Positions 1 through 7,314 of a stretch of DNA of 8,992 nucleotides are shown here, piece after piece. How positions within the stretch are numbered: position 1 is the stretch's first letter; the number at the start of each line of letters is the position of its first letter. The DNA comes from Demequinaceae bacterium (GTDB lineage: Bacteria > Actinomycetota > Actinomycetes > Actinomycetales > Demequinaceae). The notes under the pieces are model-generated. The model did no database searches. It was not told where the DNA came from and saw only the letters and a program-made list of their open reading frames with translations. The position numbers were made by a program, and so were the translations under genes. The stretch spans positions 1-8,992 of the forward strand of contig WTKG01000028.1 of NCBI GenBank assembly GCA_011524475.1. Direction: 5' to 3'.

Positions 1-1041
1 ACGATACGCCAGGTGCGTCTGGGATCATGGCTTCCTTTTGCCTTTAGTGCGATGGTCATCTTGGCGTTGTTCTGCTGGGCTGGGGCAGGCCGTGACACTA
101 CCGATGTTGCCGTGACCAGCATGCTTGCCCTTGGTTTTGCGGCGTCTGTTCCACTCGTTTTTGGTTCTCTCGCAGGAGTGATTTGTGAGCGTTCCGGAGT
201 CATCAATATTGCCATTGAAGGGCAGCTGCTCTTCGGTGCTTTTTTGGCAGCAGTGGTGGCATCGATTGCCGCTAATTTTGGTGCGGGAGAAGGCTGGGCC
301 GCGTTTATTGGCTTGCTTGCTGCACCCATCGCCGGCGCTCTTGTGGGGGCCGCATTGGCTCTCTTTGCCGTGCGCTATTGGGTGGATCAAATCGTGGTGG
401 GGGTTGTGCTGAACGTGCTCGTGATTGGGCTCACGAGCTTTTTGTTCAGTTCTGTTCTCAGCGACAACCGTTCACTCAACCAGCCGCTTTCGCTTCCCGA
501 CATCCCTATTCCGGTGCTATCGCAGATCCCCATCCTTGGCCCCGTTTTGTTCGACCACAACCTGTTGACGTATCTCATGATGGTGACGGTTGCGGTGCTC
601 CATGTACTGGTGTTCCGTTCTCGGTGGGGGCTTCGCATGCGGTCGGTGGGAGAACACCCGCAAGCCGCGGACACCGTGGGTATTCGCGTCAACGTCACCC
701 GAGTGCGCAACGTCATCATCGGTGGAGCAATAGCGGGCCTTGGCGGGGCATTCTTTACCGTTGCGGCCGGGCTTGCCTTTGGAAAAGAAATGACCGGAGG
801 TAAGGGTTTCATCGCGCTGGCCGCAATGATCTTGGGCCGATGGTCGCCCAAGGGTGCACTGGCTGCCGGCCTTCTTTTTGGTCTCGCAGATGCGTTCCAA
901 CAACAACTCAGCATTATGGGCTCTGACATTCCTCCAGAATTTGTGCTCATGACCCCGTACCTAGCCACGATTTTTGCGGTGGCAGGAATTGTGGGGAGGT
1001 CGCGTCCCCCGGCGGCCGAGGGCACGCCCTATAAGAAATAA
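1..1041 (+). CDS. Nucleoside ABC transporter permease (BMP/Nup type), 5' end outside window
   Basis: This is an inner-membrane permease of the branched-chain-amino-acid/ribose-type family (BPD_transp_2), most like the second permease of bacterial nucleoside/BMP importers such as B. subtilis YufQ/NupQ. Residue numbers count from the GTG at 13. The motif ERSGVINIAIEG (residues 59-70) is typical of the family. It is followed by hydrophobic segments near 72-89, 95-121, 126-145, 184-203, 235-254, 281-297 and 311-330. The cytoplasmic loop at about 202-226 (RSRWGLRMRSVGEHP) is the likely contact with the ATPase. The GTG has no ribosome binding site at proper spacing and the frame stays open to base 1, so the true start is probably further left and the feature is given from the edge. 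The nucleoside substrate is inferred from cdd, deoA and add downstream; the ATPase and partner permease are not in the window. Confidence 0.88.
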   Translation, partial: TIRQVRLGSWLPFAFSAMVILALFCWAGAGRDTTDVAVTSMLALGFAASVPLVFGSLAGVICERSGVINIAIEGQLLFGAFLAAVVASIAANFGAGEGWAAFIGLLAAPIAGALVGAALALFAVRYWVDQIVVGVVLNVLVIGLTSFLFSSVLSDNRSLNQPLSLPDIPIPVLSQIPILGPVLFDHNLLTYLMMVTVAVLHVLVFRSRWGLRMRSVGEHPQAADTVGIRVNVTRVRNVIIGGAIAGLGGAFFTVAAGLAFGKEMTGGKGFIALAAMILGRWSPKGALAAGLLFGLADAFQQQLSIMGSDIPPEFVLMTPYLATIFAVAGIVGRSRPPAAEGTPYKK

Positions 1042-1045
1042 AGTC

Positions 1046-1050
1046 AGGAG
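1046..1050 (+). promoter_or_regulatory. Ribosome binding site of cdd
   Basis: AGGAG lies 6 bases upstream of the ATG at 1057, directly after the permease stop codon. It fixes the cdd start. No room for a separate promoter is visible in the 15-base gap, so cdd is probably cotranscribed with the transporter. Confidence 0.75.
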
Positions 1051-1056
1051 ACACGC

Positions 1057-1464
1057 ATGTCTACGGGCATTGATTGGGACTCGTTGCGCAGCGTAGCTCG
1101 CGCTGCTGTCACGCGAGCCTATGCGCCGTACAGCTCCTACTCCGTGGGGGCCGCGGCACTCACAGACGACGGGCGCATCCTGGAAGGATGCAACGTGGAG
1201 AACGCAAGTTATGGCCTCACGCTCTGTGCAGAATGTGCACTGGTGTCGCAGCTTCATGTCACCGGAGGTGGGCGTCTGGTAGCGGTGTCTGTGGTGGACA
1301 GCGACGGAACACCGCTTACGCCTTGTGGGCGTTGCCGGCAGCTGCTCTATGAACATGGTGGCGCCGATCTGTGGGTCGACGCAGAACCTGACCCGGTTCC
1401 GGTCTCGCAGTTACTTCCGGACGCCTTCGGTCCGGATCATCTCAAAAGGAAAAAGGGCGCATGA
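1057..1464 (+). CDS. cdd: Cytidine deaminase
   Basis: Cdd hydrolytically deaminates cytidine and deoxycytidine to uridine and deoxyuridine in the cytoplasm. At 135 aa it matches the short homotetrameric class (B. subtilis Cdd is about 136 aa) rather than the long dimeric E. coli form. All expected catalytic residues are visible: the substrate-binding NVEN motif (N46, E48), CAE with zinc ligand C57 and proton shuttle E59, and PCGRC with zinc ligands C90 and C93. The ATG at 1057 has AGGAG 6 bases upstream. The stop codon overlaps the deoA start by 4 bases (ATGA), indicating translational coupling. The lysine-rich C-terminal tail (KRKKGA) is partly the product of purine-rich DNA that serves as the deoA ribosome binding region. 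Deoxyuridine made here is a substrate for the next gene product. Confidence 0.97.
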   Translation: MSTGIDWDSLRSVARAAVTRAYAPYSSYSVGAAALTDDGRILEGCNVENASYGLTLCAECALVSQLHVTGGGRLVAVSVVDSDGTPLTPCGRCRQLLYEHGGADLWVDAEPDPVPVSQLLPDAFGPDHLKRKKGA

Positions 1465-2786
1465 CTGATCACATCACTCCCGTGTTCGACGCGGTAGACA
1501 TCATTCAGACCAAACGTGATGGACATAGCCTCTCTACCGAGCAAATTCAGTGGGTGATTCAGGGATTCACCGATGGGATTGTCCCCGACTACCAAATGAG
1601 TGCCCTGGCAATGGCGATTGTGCTGCGGGGGATGAATCGTCGCGAAATAGGCGAGTGGACTCAGGCGATGATCGACACTGGTGACCAACTTGATTTCCGT
1701 ACGCTAGACCGCCCGTCGGCCGACAAACACTCCACCGGAGGAGTGGGGGACAAAATCACCTTGCCGCTTGCCCCTCTTGCCGCAGCCTGTGGGCTTGCGG
1801 TGCCCCAACTGTCGGGGCGAGGTCTCGCATTTACGGGAGGCACCCTCGATAAATTCGAGTCGATTGCAGGCTGGCAAGCAGATCGCACTCCGGAACAGAT
1901 GCGTAGCCAACTTGACGAGATCGGCGCCGTGGTGTGCGCCGCAGGAGAAAATCTCGCCCCGGCTGATCGAGTGCTCTATGCCTTGCGTGATGTCACGGGA
2001 ACTGTCGAATCTATCCCGCTTATTGCCTCCTCGATAATGTCCAAAAAAATCGCGGAGGGAACGAGTGCATTGGTGCTGGATGTGAAGATTGGGTCCGGCG
2101 CTTTCATGAAAAACTTGGAACAAGCACGGGAGCTTGCTCGCACCATGGTGGACCTTGGGACAGACGCTGGAGTGGCCACGAGTGCTCTCTTGACAGACAT
2201 GTCTACGCCTTTGGGAAACATGGTGGGCAATGCTCTGGAGGTGCGCGAATCCGTGGAGGTTCTTGCGGGTGGAGGCCCTGCAGACATAGTGGAACTCACT
2301 GTCGCGTTGGTGGCGGAGATGTTGCGGCTTACAGGCGTGGAGGACGTGGATCCCGCCGAGATGCTTGCCAGCGGTGCTGCCATGGATGTGTGGCGTGCCA
2401 TGGTGAGTGCGCAAGGCGGGGACCCTGACGCTGACCTTCCGGTATCTCCTCATCAGCAGGTGGTAACAGCCCCGCGTGACGGGGTGATCGAAAAGATGGA
2501 TGCCCTCGGAGTGGGGATTGCCGCGTGGCGTCTTGGTGCGGGCCGCGCGAGTCTGGACGACGTTATTGCCCACGGTGCGGGCATCGAGATTCACGCTAAG
2601 CAGGGGGACCGTGTGCGGGCAGGTGAGCCAGTGTTGACGATGCATGCGGACGACGAGACTCGCTTTGCTCGTGCGCACGAGGCGCTTGCGGAGGCGTGTG
2701 GAGGAAAGGGAGCGATCGCCTATGGAGACTCTGCCCCGGACGTACCGCTCGTAATTGATCACGTGGTGGCGGAGGAGTCGTCATGA
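1461..2786 (+). CDS. deoA: Thymidine (pyrimidine-nucleoside) phosphorylase
   Basis: DeoA splits thymidine or deoxyuridine with phosphate into the free base and 2-deoxyribose-1-phosphate. The length of 441 aa equals the usual 440 or so of the family. Visible features are the phosphate-binding segment [10 protein letters not shown] (residues 89-98), the family signature [16 protein letters not shown] (118-133), and R176, S191 and K195. These fit the pyrimidine-binding Arg, Ser and Lys of E. coli DeoA (171/186/190) with one constant offset of 5. The C-terminal alpha/beta domain (about 345-420) is present, so the protein is full length. AAAAGGA about 10 bases upstream sits inside the end of cdd. 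The gene overlaps cdd by 4 bases and add by 4 bases. Broad pyrimidine-nucleoside phosphorylase activity (Pdp) cannot be excluded, because DeoA and Pdp share these motifs. Confidence 0.95.
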   Translation: MTDHITPVFDAVDIIQTKRDGHSLSTEQIQWVIQGFTDGIVPDYQMSALAMAIVLRGMNRREIGEWTQAMIDTGDQLDFRTLDRPSADKHSTGGVGDKITLPLAPLAAACGLAVPQLSGRGLAFTGGTLDKFESIAGWQADRTPEQMRSQLDEIGAVVCAAGENLAPADRVLYALRDVTGTVESIPLIASSIMSKKIAEGTSALVLDVKIGSGAFMKNLEQARELARTMVDLGTDAGVATSALLTDMSTPLGNMVGNALEVRESVEVLAGGGPADIVELTVALVAEMLRLTGVEDVDPAEMLASGAAMDVWRAMVSAQGGDPDADLPVSPHQQVVTAPRDGVIEKMDALGVGIAAWRLGAGRASLDDVIAHGAGIEIHAKQGDRVRAGEPVLTMHADDETRFARAHEALAEACGGKGAIAYGDSAPDVPLVIDHVVAEESS

Positions 2787-3895
2787 GTGCCCCAACGGAA
2801 AAAATACGAGCGCTTCCTAAAGTAGCCCTCCATGACCATCTGGACGGGGGCCTGCGCCCTGCCACCATGCTCGAACTTGCGGCTGAAGTAGGGCACACAT
2901 TGCCTGCTTCCGACCCCGACTCCCTTCGGGAATGGTTTGTCCATGCGGCAGATTCGGGAAGCCTCGAGCGGTATCTAGAGACCTTTGATCACACCGTGGC
3001 CTGCATGCAAACGGTCGATGCGCTTGAGCGGGTTGCGCGAGAAGCAGTCATAGACCTTGCTCACGATGGCGTGATCTATGCAGAACTTCGATACGCCCCA
3101 GAGCAGCATCTCTCGCGCGGTCTGTCCCTTACAGAGGTGGTAGAGGCGGTACAGCGTGGCCTCGAGGAGGGGGTTGCCGAGGTGGCCGGCGAAGGGATCA
3201 CCATTCGCGTAGGGGCCCTGCTCACGGCCATGCGGCATGCGGACCGGAGCACCGAGATAGCGCAACTCACGAGTGATTACTACGGGCGCGGATGCGTCGG
3301 GTTCGATATCGCGGGAGCCGAGGATGGGTTCCCACCGTCACGCCACCGCGATGCTTTTGCCCTGTTGCGTGACGCGCACATCCCTGTCACTGTTCATGCG
3401 GGCGAGGCGGCGGGAGTCGAATCCATTTCGGAGGCAGTGGGATTGGCTGCCGCACGCAGGATTGGCCACGGGCTTCGGATCGTGGAGGACATCGATGGGT
3501 TGGCGGAATGGTCTGCGTCAGCAGCCCTTCACGACAGTGACGATGTGCGTCTTGGCAGGGTGGCAGCCTTCGTGCGTGACAATCGCATTCCGCTGGAATT
3601 GTGCCCGTCCTCTAATCTTCAAACAGGCGCTGCCACTGACATTGCTAGTCACCCGATTACGGTGCTTCGAGATCTCGGATTCGCGGTCACGATCAACACG
3701 GACAACCGTCTCATGTCCGGAACGTCGATGACTCGTGAAATGTCTCTTCTTGTGGAACATGCAGGATGGACTGTGGCAGACCTAGAGGTGGCGACGCTGG
3801 AGGCGGCGTGGGCAGCCTTTCAGCCTCACCATGTGCGCAGTGCTCTGGCAGATGCAGTTGTGGACGGCTTCCGCCAGGTCAATGCCTCGGAGTAG
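2783..3895 (+). CDS. add: Adenosine deaminase
   Basis: This is a zinc-dependent amidohydrolase-fold enzyme that deaminates adenosine or deoxyadenosine to inosine or deoxyinosine. Zinc ligands are visible as H17 and H19 (LHDHLDGG), H205 (VTVHAGE) and D307 (INTDN), with catalytic E208 and H229 (RIGHG). The E208-H229 spacing of 21 equals that of mouse ADA. Two departures from the textbook enzyme are seen: the second Asp of the usual TDD motif is Asn (N308), and about 20 extra residues lie between H229 and D307 (roughly 240-260). From memory, both occur in actinobacterial homologues. The ATG at 2783 has GGAGGAG 5 bases upstream and overlaps the deoA stop by 4 bases. The operon context supports nucleoside salvage. 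A related activity such as aminodeoxyfutalosine deamination is possible but less likely. No purine nucleoside phosphorylase gene is in the window to use the inosine. Confidence 0.93.
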   Translation: MSAPTEKIRALPKVALHDHLDGGLRPATMLELAAEVGHTLPASDPDSLREWFVHAADSGSLERYLETFDHTVACMQTVDALERVAREAVIDLAHDGVIYAELRYAPEQHLSRGLSLTEVVEAVQRGLEEGVAEVAGEGITIRVGALLTAMRHADRSTEIAQLTSDYYGRGCVGFDIAGAEDGFPPSRHRDAFALLRDAHIPVTVHAGEAAGVESISEAVGLAAARRIGHGLRIVEDIDGLAEWSASAALHDSDDVRLGRVAAFVRDNRIPLELCPSSNLQTGAATDIASHPITVLRDLGFAVTINTDNRLMSGTSMTREMSLLVEHAGWTVADLEVATLEAAWAAFQPHHVRSALADAVVDGFRQVNASE

Positions 3896-3921
3896 CGATG
3901 GCGTACAGGTCGCAGCGGGCC
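3896..3921. other. Convergent intergenic gap between the two operons
   Basis: The 26 bases separate the stop codons of add (plus strand) and the short ALDH gene (minus strand). I see no stable GC-rich inverted repeat followed by a T-run on either strand. Intrinsic termination inside the gap is therefore not supported, and the two transcripts may overlap at their 3' ends. Confidence 0.6.
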
Positions 3922-4776
3922 TCAGATAAGAGATTTGGTGTGCCACACCGTCTTTGTCTCGGTGAAAAACGTGAGGCGTTCAAGACTGCGAGGCTCAATG
4001 CCCTGGGTGGGGCTGAGCACGCGCGTCAATGTTTCTGCAGCCGCGATCTGAAGTTCGACCCAATCGCAATGCTGGGCTTCTGACACATCCAGCCCATTCA
4101 CGTCCGCGTGCCCAGCAAGCCACGGCGCGATCTCTGTAGATACCCCTGTCAGCACATTGACCACTCCACCAGGCACGTCGCTCGTAGCCATCACTTCACC
4201 CAGGCTTATCGCCGCAAAGGGTGAAGTCTCGCTTGCCACTACCACTGCCGTATTTCCACTCACAATGATGGGAGCGATGGTTTCCACGAGGCCGAGTAGC
4301 CCGCCGTCCTGCGGTGCAATCGCGGCAACCACTCCCATGGGTTCCGGGGTGGAAATATTGAAATATGGCCCACTGACGGGGTTTGTATTGCCTGCCACTT
4401 GTGCGTATTTGTCTGCCCACCCGGCGTACCACACCCAGGTGTCGATAGCCGTGTTGACGTGAGTACGGGCCGCTCCAGCAGTCAATCCATCTGTCGCACG
4501 CAGTTCGTCAATGAATTGTCCGCGCCGTCCTTCAAGTAATTCTGCGATCCGGTAGAGCACTTGACCTCGGTTGTAGCTGGTGGTGCCAGACCATCCTGAC
4601 AGGGCTGCGCGTGCGGCGACCACGGCGTCCCGGGCATCCTTGCGGGAGGCTTGTGCGGCATGCGCGACGAATTCACCGGAGGAATCATTCACCGGATACA
4701 CCCGTCCCGATTCGCTACGTGGGAAAGCGCCGCCAATGTAGAGCTTGTACGTCTTCGGTACAGATACGTGGCTCAT
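3922..4776 (-). CDS. Short ALDH-like protein without catalytic domain (ALDH16 C-terminal half)
   Basis: This 284 aa protein follows the ALDH fold only through the NAD-binding half. YIGGAF (residues 13-18), the DSSGE segment (31-35), WYAGWADK (116-123), PMGVVAAIAP (146-155), a SGNTAVVV strand (173-180) and PGGVVNVLTG (202-211) are recognisable. The region that would hold the general-base Glu (ELGGK) and catalytic Cys (GQxCxAG) is missing. Residues that normally bind cofactor or substrate are also changed: the PWNF Asn position reads APQDGG, and the KPAE lysine position reads ASET. The C-terminus (TKTVWH, about 274-279) resembles the end of human ALDH16A1 as I recall it. It overlaps the full-length ALDH gene by 4 bases. 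It is probably a non-catalytic partner or scaffold for that enzyme, not a degraded gene: the frame is intact, has its own ribosome binding site and ends in a family-like tail. Catalytic activity of its own is unlikely. Confidence 0.85.
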   Translation of the reverse strand: MSHVSVPKTYKLYIGGAFPRSESGRVYPVNDSSGEFVAHAAQASRKDARDAVVAARAALSGWSGTTSYNRGQVLYRIAELLEGRRGQFIDELRATDGLTAGAARTHVNTAIDTWVWYAGWADKYAQVAGNTNPVSGPYFNISTPEPMGVVAAIAPQDGGLLGLVETIAPIIVSGNTAVVVASETSPFAAISLGEVMATSDVPGGVVNVLTGVSTEIAPWLAGHADVNGLDVSEAQHCDWVELQIAAAETLTRVLSPTQGIEPRSLERLTFFTETKTVWHTKSLI

Positions 4777-6248
4777 CGGGTGCGCCCCTTCCGGGTGGTT
4801 GCGGTACTCAGGTACGCGAGCAGGCCGTGGCGGCCACCTTCGCGACCGTAGCCAGACTCTTTGTATCCGCCAAACGGAGACGCTGGATCGAAACGGTTGT
4901 AGGTGTTGGACCAGATCACACCTGCGTGCAGTTTGTCCGCGACCGCGAGAACCTTGGATCCTTTGTCACTCCAGATTCCCGCTGACAGCCCATAGGGAGT
5001 GTTGTTTGCTTTCGCGATAGCCTCCGCCGGAGTGCGGAAGGACATCACGCTCAACACGGGGCCAAAGATTTCTTCACGCGCAATGCGGTGGCTTGTCTCC
5101 ACACCTGTGAAGACCGTGGGGGCCCACCAGAACCCTTGGTCGGGGATAGTGCAAGGTGCGCTCCATCGTTCCGCGCCTTCCTCCTCGCCTGCCTGCGATA
5201 GCGTGCGGATACGTTCCAGTTGGGCTGCAGAATTCACAGCGCCGATATCCGTGTTTTTGTCCAATGGGTCTCCCAGGCGCAGTGTGGAGAGTCGTTCCTT
5301 CAATCGAGACACCACTTCTTCTTCAATGTTTTCTTGCACCAACAGGCGCGAGCCAGCGCAACACACATGCCCTTGGTTGAAGAAGATGCCGTCCACTATC
5401 CCTTCGATTGCTTGTTCTAGTGGGGCATCGTCGAAGACGATATTTGCCGCCTTCCCGCCCAGTTCCAGAGTCAGTTTCTTGTCGGTTCCCGCGACGGCGC
5501 GGGCAATCTCGCGTCCCACGGCTGTCGAGCCAGTAAATGCCACTTTGTTGACGTCGGGGTGTTCGACAAGAAAACGTCCCGTGGTACCTGCACCGGTGAT
5601 GATATTCACCACGCCTGGGGGCAGGTCTGCTTGCTGCAGAATTTCCGCGAAGAGAAGTGCAGACAAAGGGGTGGTCTCTGCGGGTTTGATCACCACGGTG
5701 TTGCCTGCCGCGAGGGCGGGCGCAATTTTCCAGGCAAGCATCAGCAGGGGAAAATTCCAGGGGATCACTTGTGCCGCCACGCCCAGGGGCCGTACCTGTG
5801 GTCCCGCGCCGGCGTACTCCAGTTTGTCTGCCCACCCTGCGTAGTAAAAGAACCACGCGGCAGCCAGCGGAACATCGACGTCGCGGCTCTCTTTGATTGG
5901 CTTGCCGTTGTCTAGGGTTTCCGCGACTGCGAGTTCCCGTGCGCGTTCTTGAATCAGCCGAGCAATCCGAAACAGGTACTTTCCCCGCTCGCTGCCAGAC
6001 ATCCGCGACCAGGTGGTGTCGAATGCGCCGCGCGCAGCCTGCACGGCAGCATCCACGTCGCCTTCACTTGCCTCCGTCACGTGGGTGATGGTCTTCTCGG
6101 TGGCCGGAGAAATAGTGGCGAAGGGGCTCCCGGAGCCTTCGACAAAGTCACCGTTTATGAAAAGGCCATACTGTTCTTTGAGCGACAGCAGAGACGTCGA
6201 TTCTGGAGCTGGCGCGTAGTCGAGAAAGCCTTCCGGGGCGTCTGGCAT
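4773..6248 (-). CDS. Aldehyde dehydrogenase, catalytic half of a split ALDH16-type pair
   Basis: This is an NAD(P)-dependent aldehyde dehydrogenase of normal length (491 aa). All catalytic elements are present: PWNF (N165), IKPAE (K188), the glycine-rich FTGSTAVG (238-245), ELGGK (general base E262), the nucleophile C296 in QGHVCCAGSR, EEIFGP (392-397, cofactor-binding E393 and F395) and the closing GGYKESGYGREGG (460-472). The N-terminal DYAPAPES (10-17) resembles the start of ALDH16A1. GGAAGGG lies 7 bases upstream of the ATG at 6248, and the gene starts 4 bases after the deoC stop. Because DeoC releases acetaldehyde, the likely role is oxidation of acetaldehyde to acetate. The substrate is an inference from context; the motifs do not determine it. 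The stop codon overlaps the start of the short ALDH gene (ATGA). Confidence 0.93.
   Translation of the reverse strand: MPDAPEGFLDYAPAPESTSLLSLKEQYGLFINGDFVEGSGSPFATISPATEKTITHVTEASEGDVDAAVQAARGAFDTTWSRMSGSERGKYLFRIARLIQERARELAVAETLDNGKPIKESRDVDVPLAAAWFFYYAGWADKLEYAGAGPQVRPLGVAAQVIPWNFPLLMLAWKIAPALAAGNTVVIKPAETTPLSALLFAEILQQADLPPGVVNIITGAGTTGRFLVEHPDVNKVAFTGSTAVGREIARAVAGTDKKLTLELGGKAANIVFDDAPLEQAIEGIVDGIFFNQGHVCCAGSRLLVQENIEEEVVSRLKERLSTLRLGDPLDKNTDIGAVNSAAQLERIRTLSQAGEEEGAERWSAPCTIPDQGFWWAPTVFTGVETSHRIAREEIFGPVLSVMSFRTPAEAIAKANNTPYGLSAGIWSDKGSKVLAVADKLHAGVIWSNTYNRFDPASPFGGYKESGYGREGGRHGLLAYLSTATTRKGRTR
4785..4792 (-). promoter_or_regulatory. Ribosome binding site of the short ALDH gene
   Basis: On the minus strand GGAAGGGG lies 8 bases upstream of the ATG at 4776, inside the last codons of the full-length ALDH gene. 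It supports a genuine internal start, and argues that the two-ORF arrangement is real rather than a frameshift error in a fused gene. Confidence 0.7.
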
Positions 6249-6252
6249 CTGG

Positions 6253-7263
6253 CTACCCTTCCGTGACGTAAGCAGAGCCGCTGTAGCGGCCAGTTGTCAT
6301 TTTTTGTCGTTGTAGCAGCACATCATTCAGCAAACTGGAAGCCCCGAAACGGAACAGGTGGGGGTGTAGCCAGGTGGAGCCCACCGTCTCTGCCACCATC
6401 ACAAGGTAGCGGATGGCATCTTTTGAGGAACGGATTCCCCCTGCTGGTTTGACTCCGATGTTTTCTCCGGTGAGACGTTTCCAGTCACGTACTACGTGCA
6501 GCATTGTCAGCGTGACAGGCATGGTCGCCGCGGGGCTCACTTTTCCAGTGGAGGTTTTAATGAAGTCTCCTCCGGCAAGAATCGCGAGCCATGAAGCCTT
6601 ACGCACGTTGTCGTACGTGTTCAGTTCTCCTGTTTCCAGGATTACCTTGAGGTGGGCGTAGGTGCCGTCAGCGCGTCGGCATGCTTCTTTGACGGCGACG
6701 ATCTGGTCAAAGACCTCTCCATAGCGTCCTGACAAGAAGGCACCGCGATCAATCACCATGTCGATCTCGTCTGCTCCGGCAGCGACAGCGTCCTTCGTGT
6801 CCGCGATCTTTACGGCAAGCGAGGCTCGTCCGGAGGGGAAGGCTGTCGCCACGGCCGCGATGGCGATGTCCGTGCGGGCCCCTAAGGCTTCGCGCACGTG
6901 AGGGACCATGTCTCCGTATACGCATACGGCGGCAACCGTAGGAGTACTAGGGTCCCCGGCATCGGGAGTGATCGCTTTCGCGACGAGAGAGCGCACTTTT
7001 CCGCGGGTATCAGCGCCCTCCAGAGTGGTCAGGTCGGTAAGCGTGATGATCGTATCGAGGGCTGTTTTTTTGGAGGCGGCTTTGATGGAACGAGTCTGAA
7101 AAGACGCTGCTCGCGCATGCAGTCCCACGGCATCAACGGGGGATAGCCCTTCGAGGTATTGCCGCAGGCTCGCGTCCGAGACGTCACCGCCAATGACCTG
7201 CAACGCTCGTTCTGCAGGTGCCAACAAGGTGGAGGTAGCCTCTGGAATTTTTGCGGTGGCCAT
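6253..7263 (-). CDS. deoC: Deoxyribose-phosphate aldolase
   Basis: DeoC cleaves 2-deoxyribose-5-phosphate to glyceraldehyde-3-phosphate and acetaldehyde. The Schiff-base lysine is K206 (LKVILETGEL). The proton-relay pair is K241 (FIKTSTGK, 234-241) and D168 (ADEIDMV), and the phosphate-binding loop is KPAGGIR (272-278). At 336 aa it is longer than the 259 aa E. coli enzyme. The extra length is mainly an N-terminal extension of about 60 residues, as in animal DERA and many actinobacterial DeoC proteins. The start at 7263 has AAAGGAG 5 bases upstream. The stop lies 4 bases before the ALDH start, and its last codons form the ALDH ribosome binding site. It is the pivot of the locus, linking DeoA and the mutase upstream in the pathway to the aldehyde dehydrogenase. 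Confidence 0.96.
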   Translation of the reverse strand: MATAKIPEATSTLLAPAERALQVIGGDVSDASLRQYLEGLSPVDAVGLHARAASFQTRSIKAASKKTALDTIITLTDLTTLEGADTRGKVRSLVAKAITPDAGDPSTPTVAAVCVYGDMVPHVREALGARTDIAIAAVATAFPSGRASLAVKIADTKDAVAAGADEIDMVIDRGAFLSGRYGEVFDQIVAVKEACRRADGTYAHLKVILETGELNTYDNVRKASWLAILAGGDFIKTSTGKVSPAATMPVTLTMLHVVRDWKRLTGENIGVKPAGGIRSSKDAIRYLVMVAETVGSTWLHPHLFRFGASSLLNDVLLQRQKMTTGRYSGSAYVTEG

Positions 7264-7314
7264 TGGTTCTCCTTTGATTACTGACGCCAGACTACGCTGG
7301 ACTGGCCCTACGGC
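7264..7314 (-). other. 51-base spacer between the mutase gene and deoC
   Basis: This is the only sizeable gap in the minus-strand cluster. It contains a weak 4-bp inverted repeat (CCAG with a 6-base loop then CTGG, about 7287-7300) with no T-run, plus the deoC ribosome binding site. No convincing -35/-10 pair is visible. Readthrough from the mutase gene is the simplest reading, though a weak internal promoter cannot be excluded. Confidence 0.5.
7269..7275 (-). promoter_or_regulatory. Ribosome binding site of deoC
   Basis: AAAGGAG on the minus strand, 5 bases before the ATG at 7263, is the strongest ribosome binding site on this strand and fixes the deoC start. Confidence 0.75.

Noticed and set aside
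1704..2762. A 352-codon open frame antisense to deoA
   Set aside because: It lies wholly inside deoA, its translation has no recognisable motif and is rich in His, Arg and Cys as expected of a GC-rich shadow frame, and deoA on the other strand is unmistakable.
4773..4776. Frameshift or sequencing error, or programmed frameshifting, joining the two ALDH genes
   Set aside because: The junction is a clean ATGA overlap with a well-placed GGAAGGGG for the second start and no slippery homopolymer run at the junction. The first protein also ends with its normal closing motif.
4999..5844. A 281-codon plus-strand open frame opposite the full-length ALDH gene
   Set aside because: It is the complement of a clear catalytic ALDH, its composition is Ser/Pro/Ala/Arg-rich without domains, and it has no convincing ribosome binding site.
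7287..7300. Small inverted repeat between the mutase gene and deoC as a terminator or operator
   Set aside because: The stem is only 4 bp with a 6-base loop and no following T-run, which is within chance expectation.
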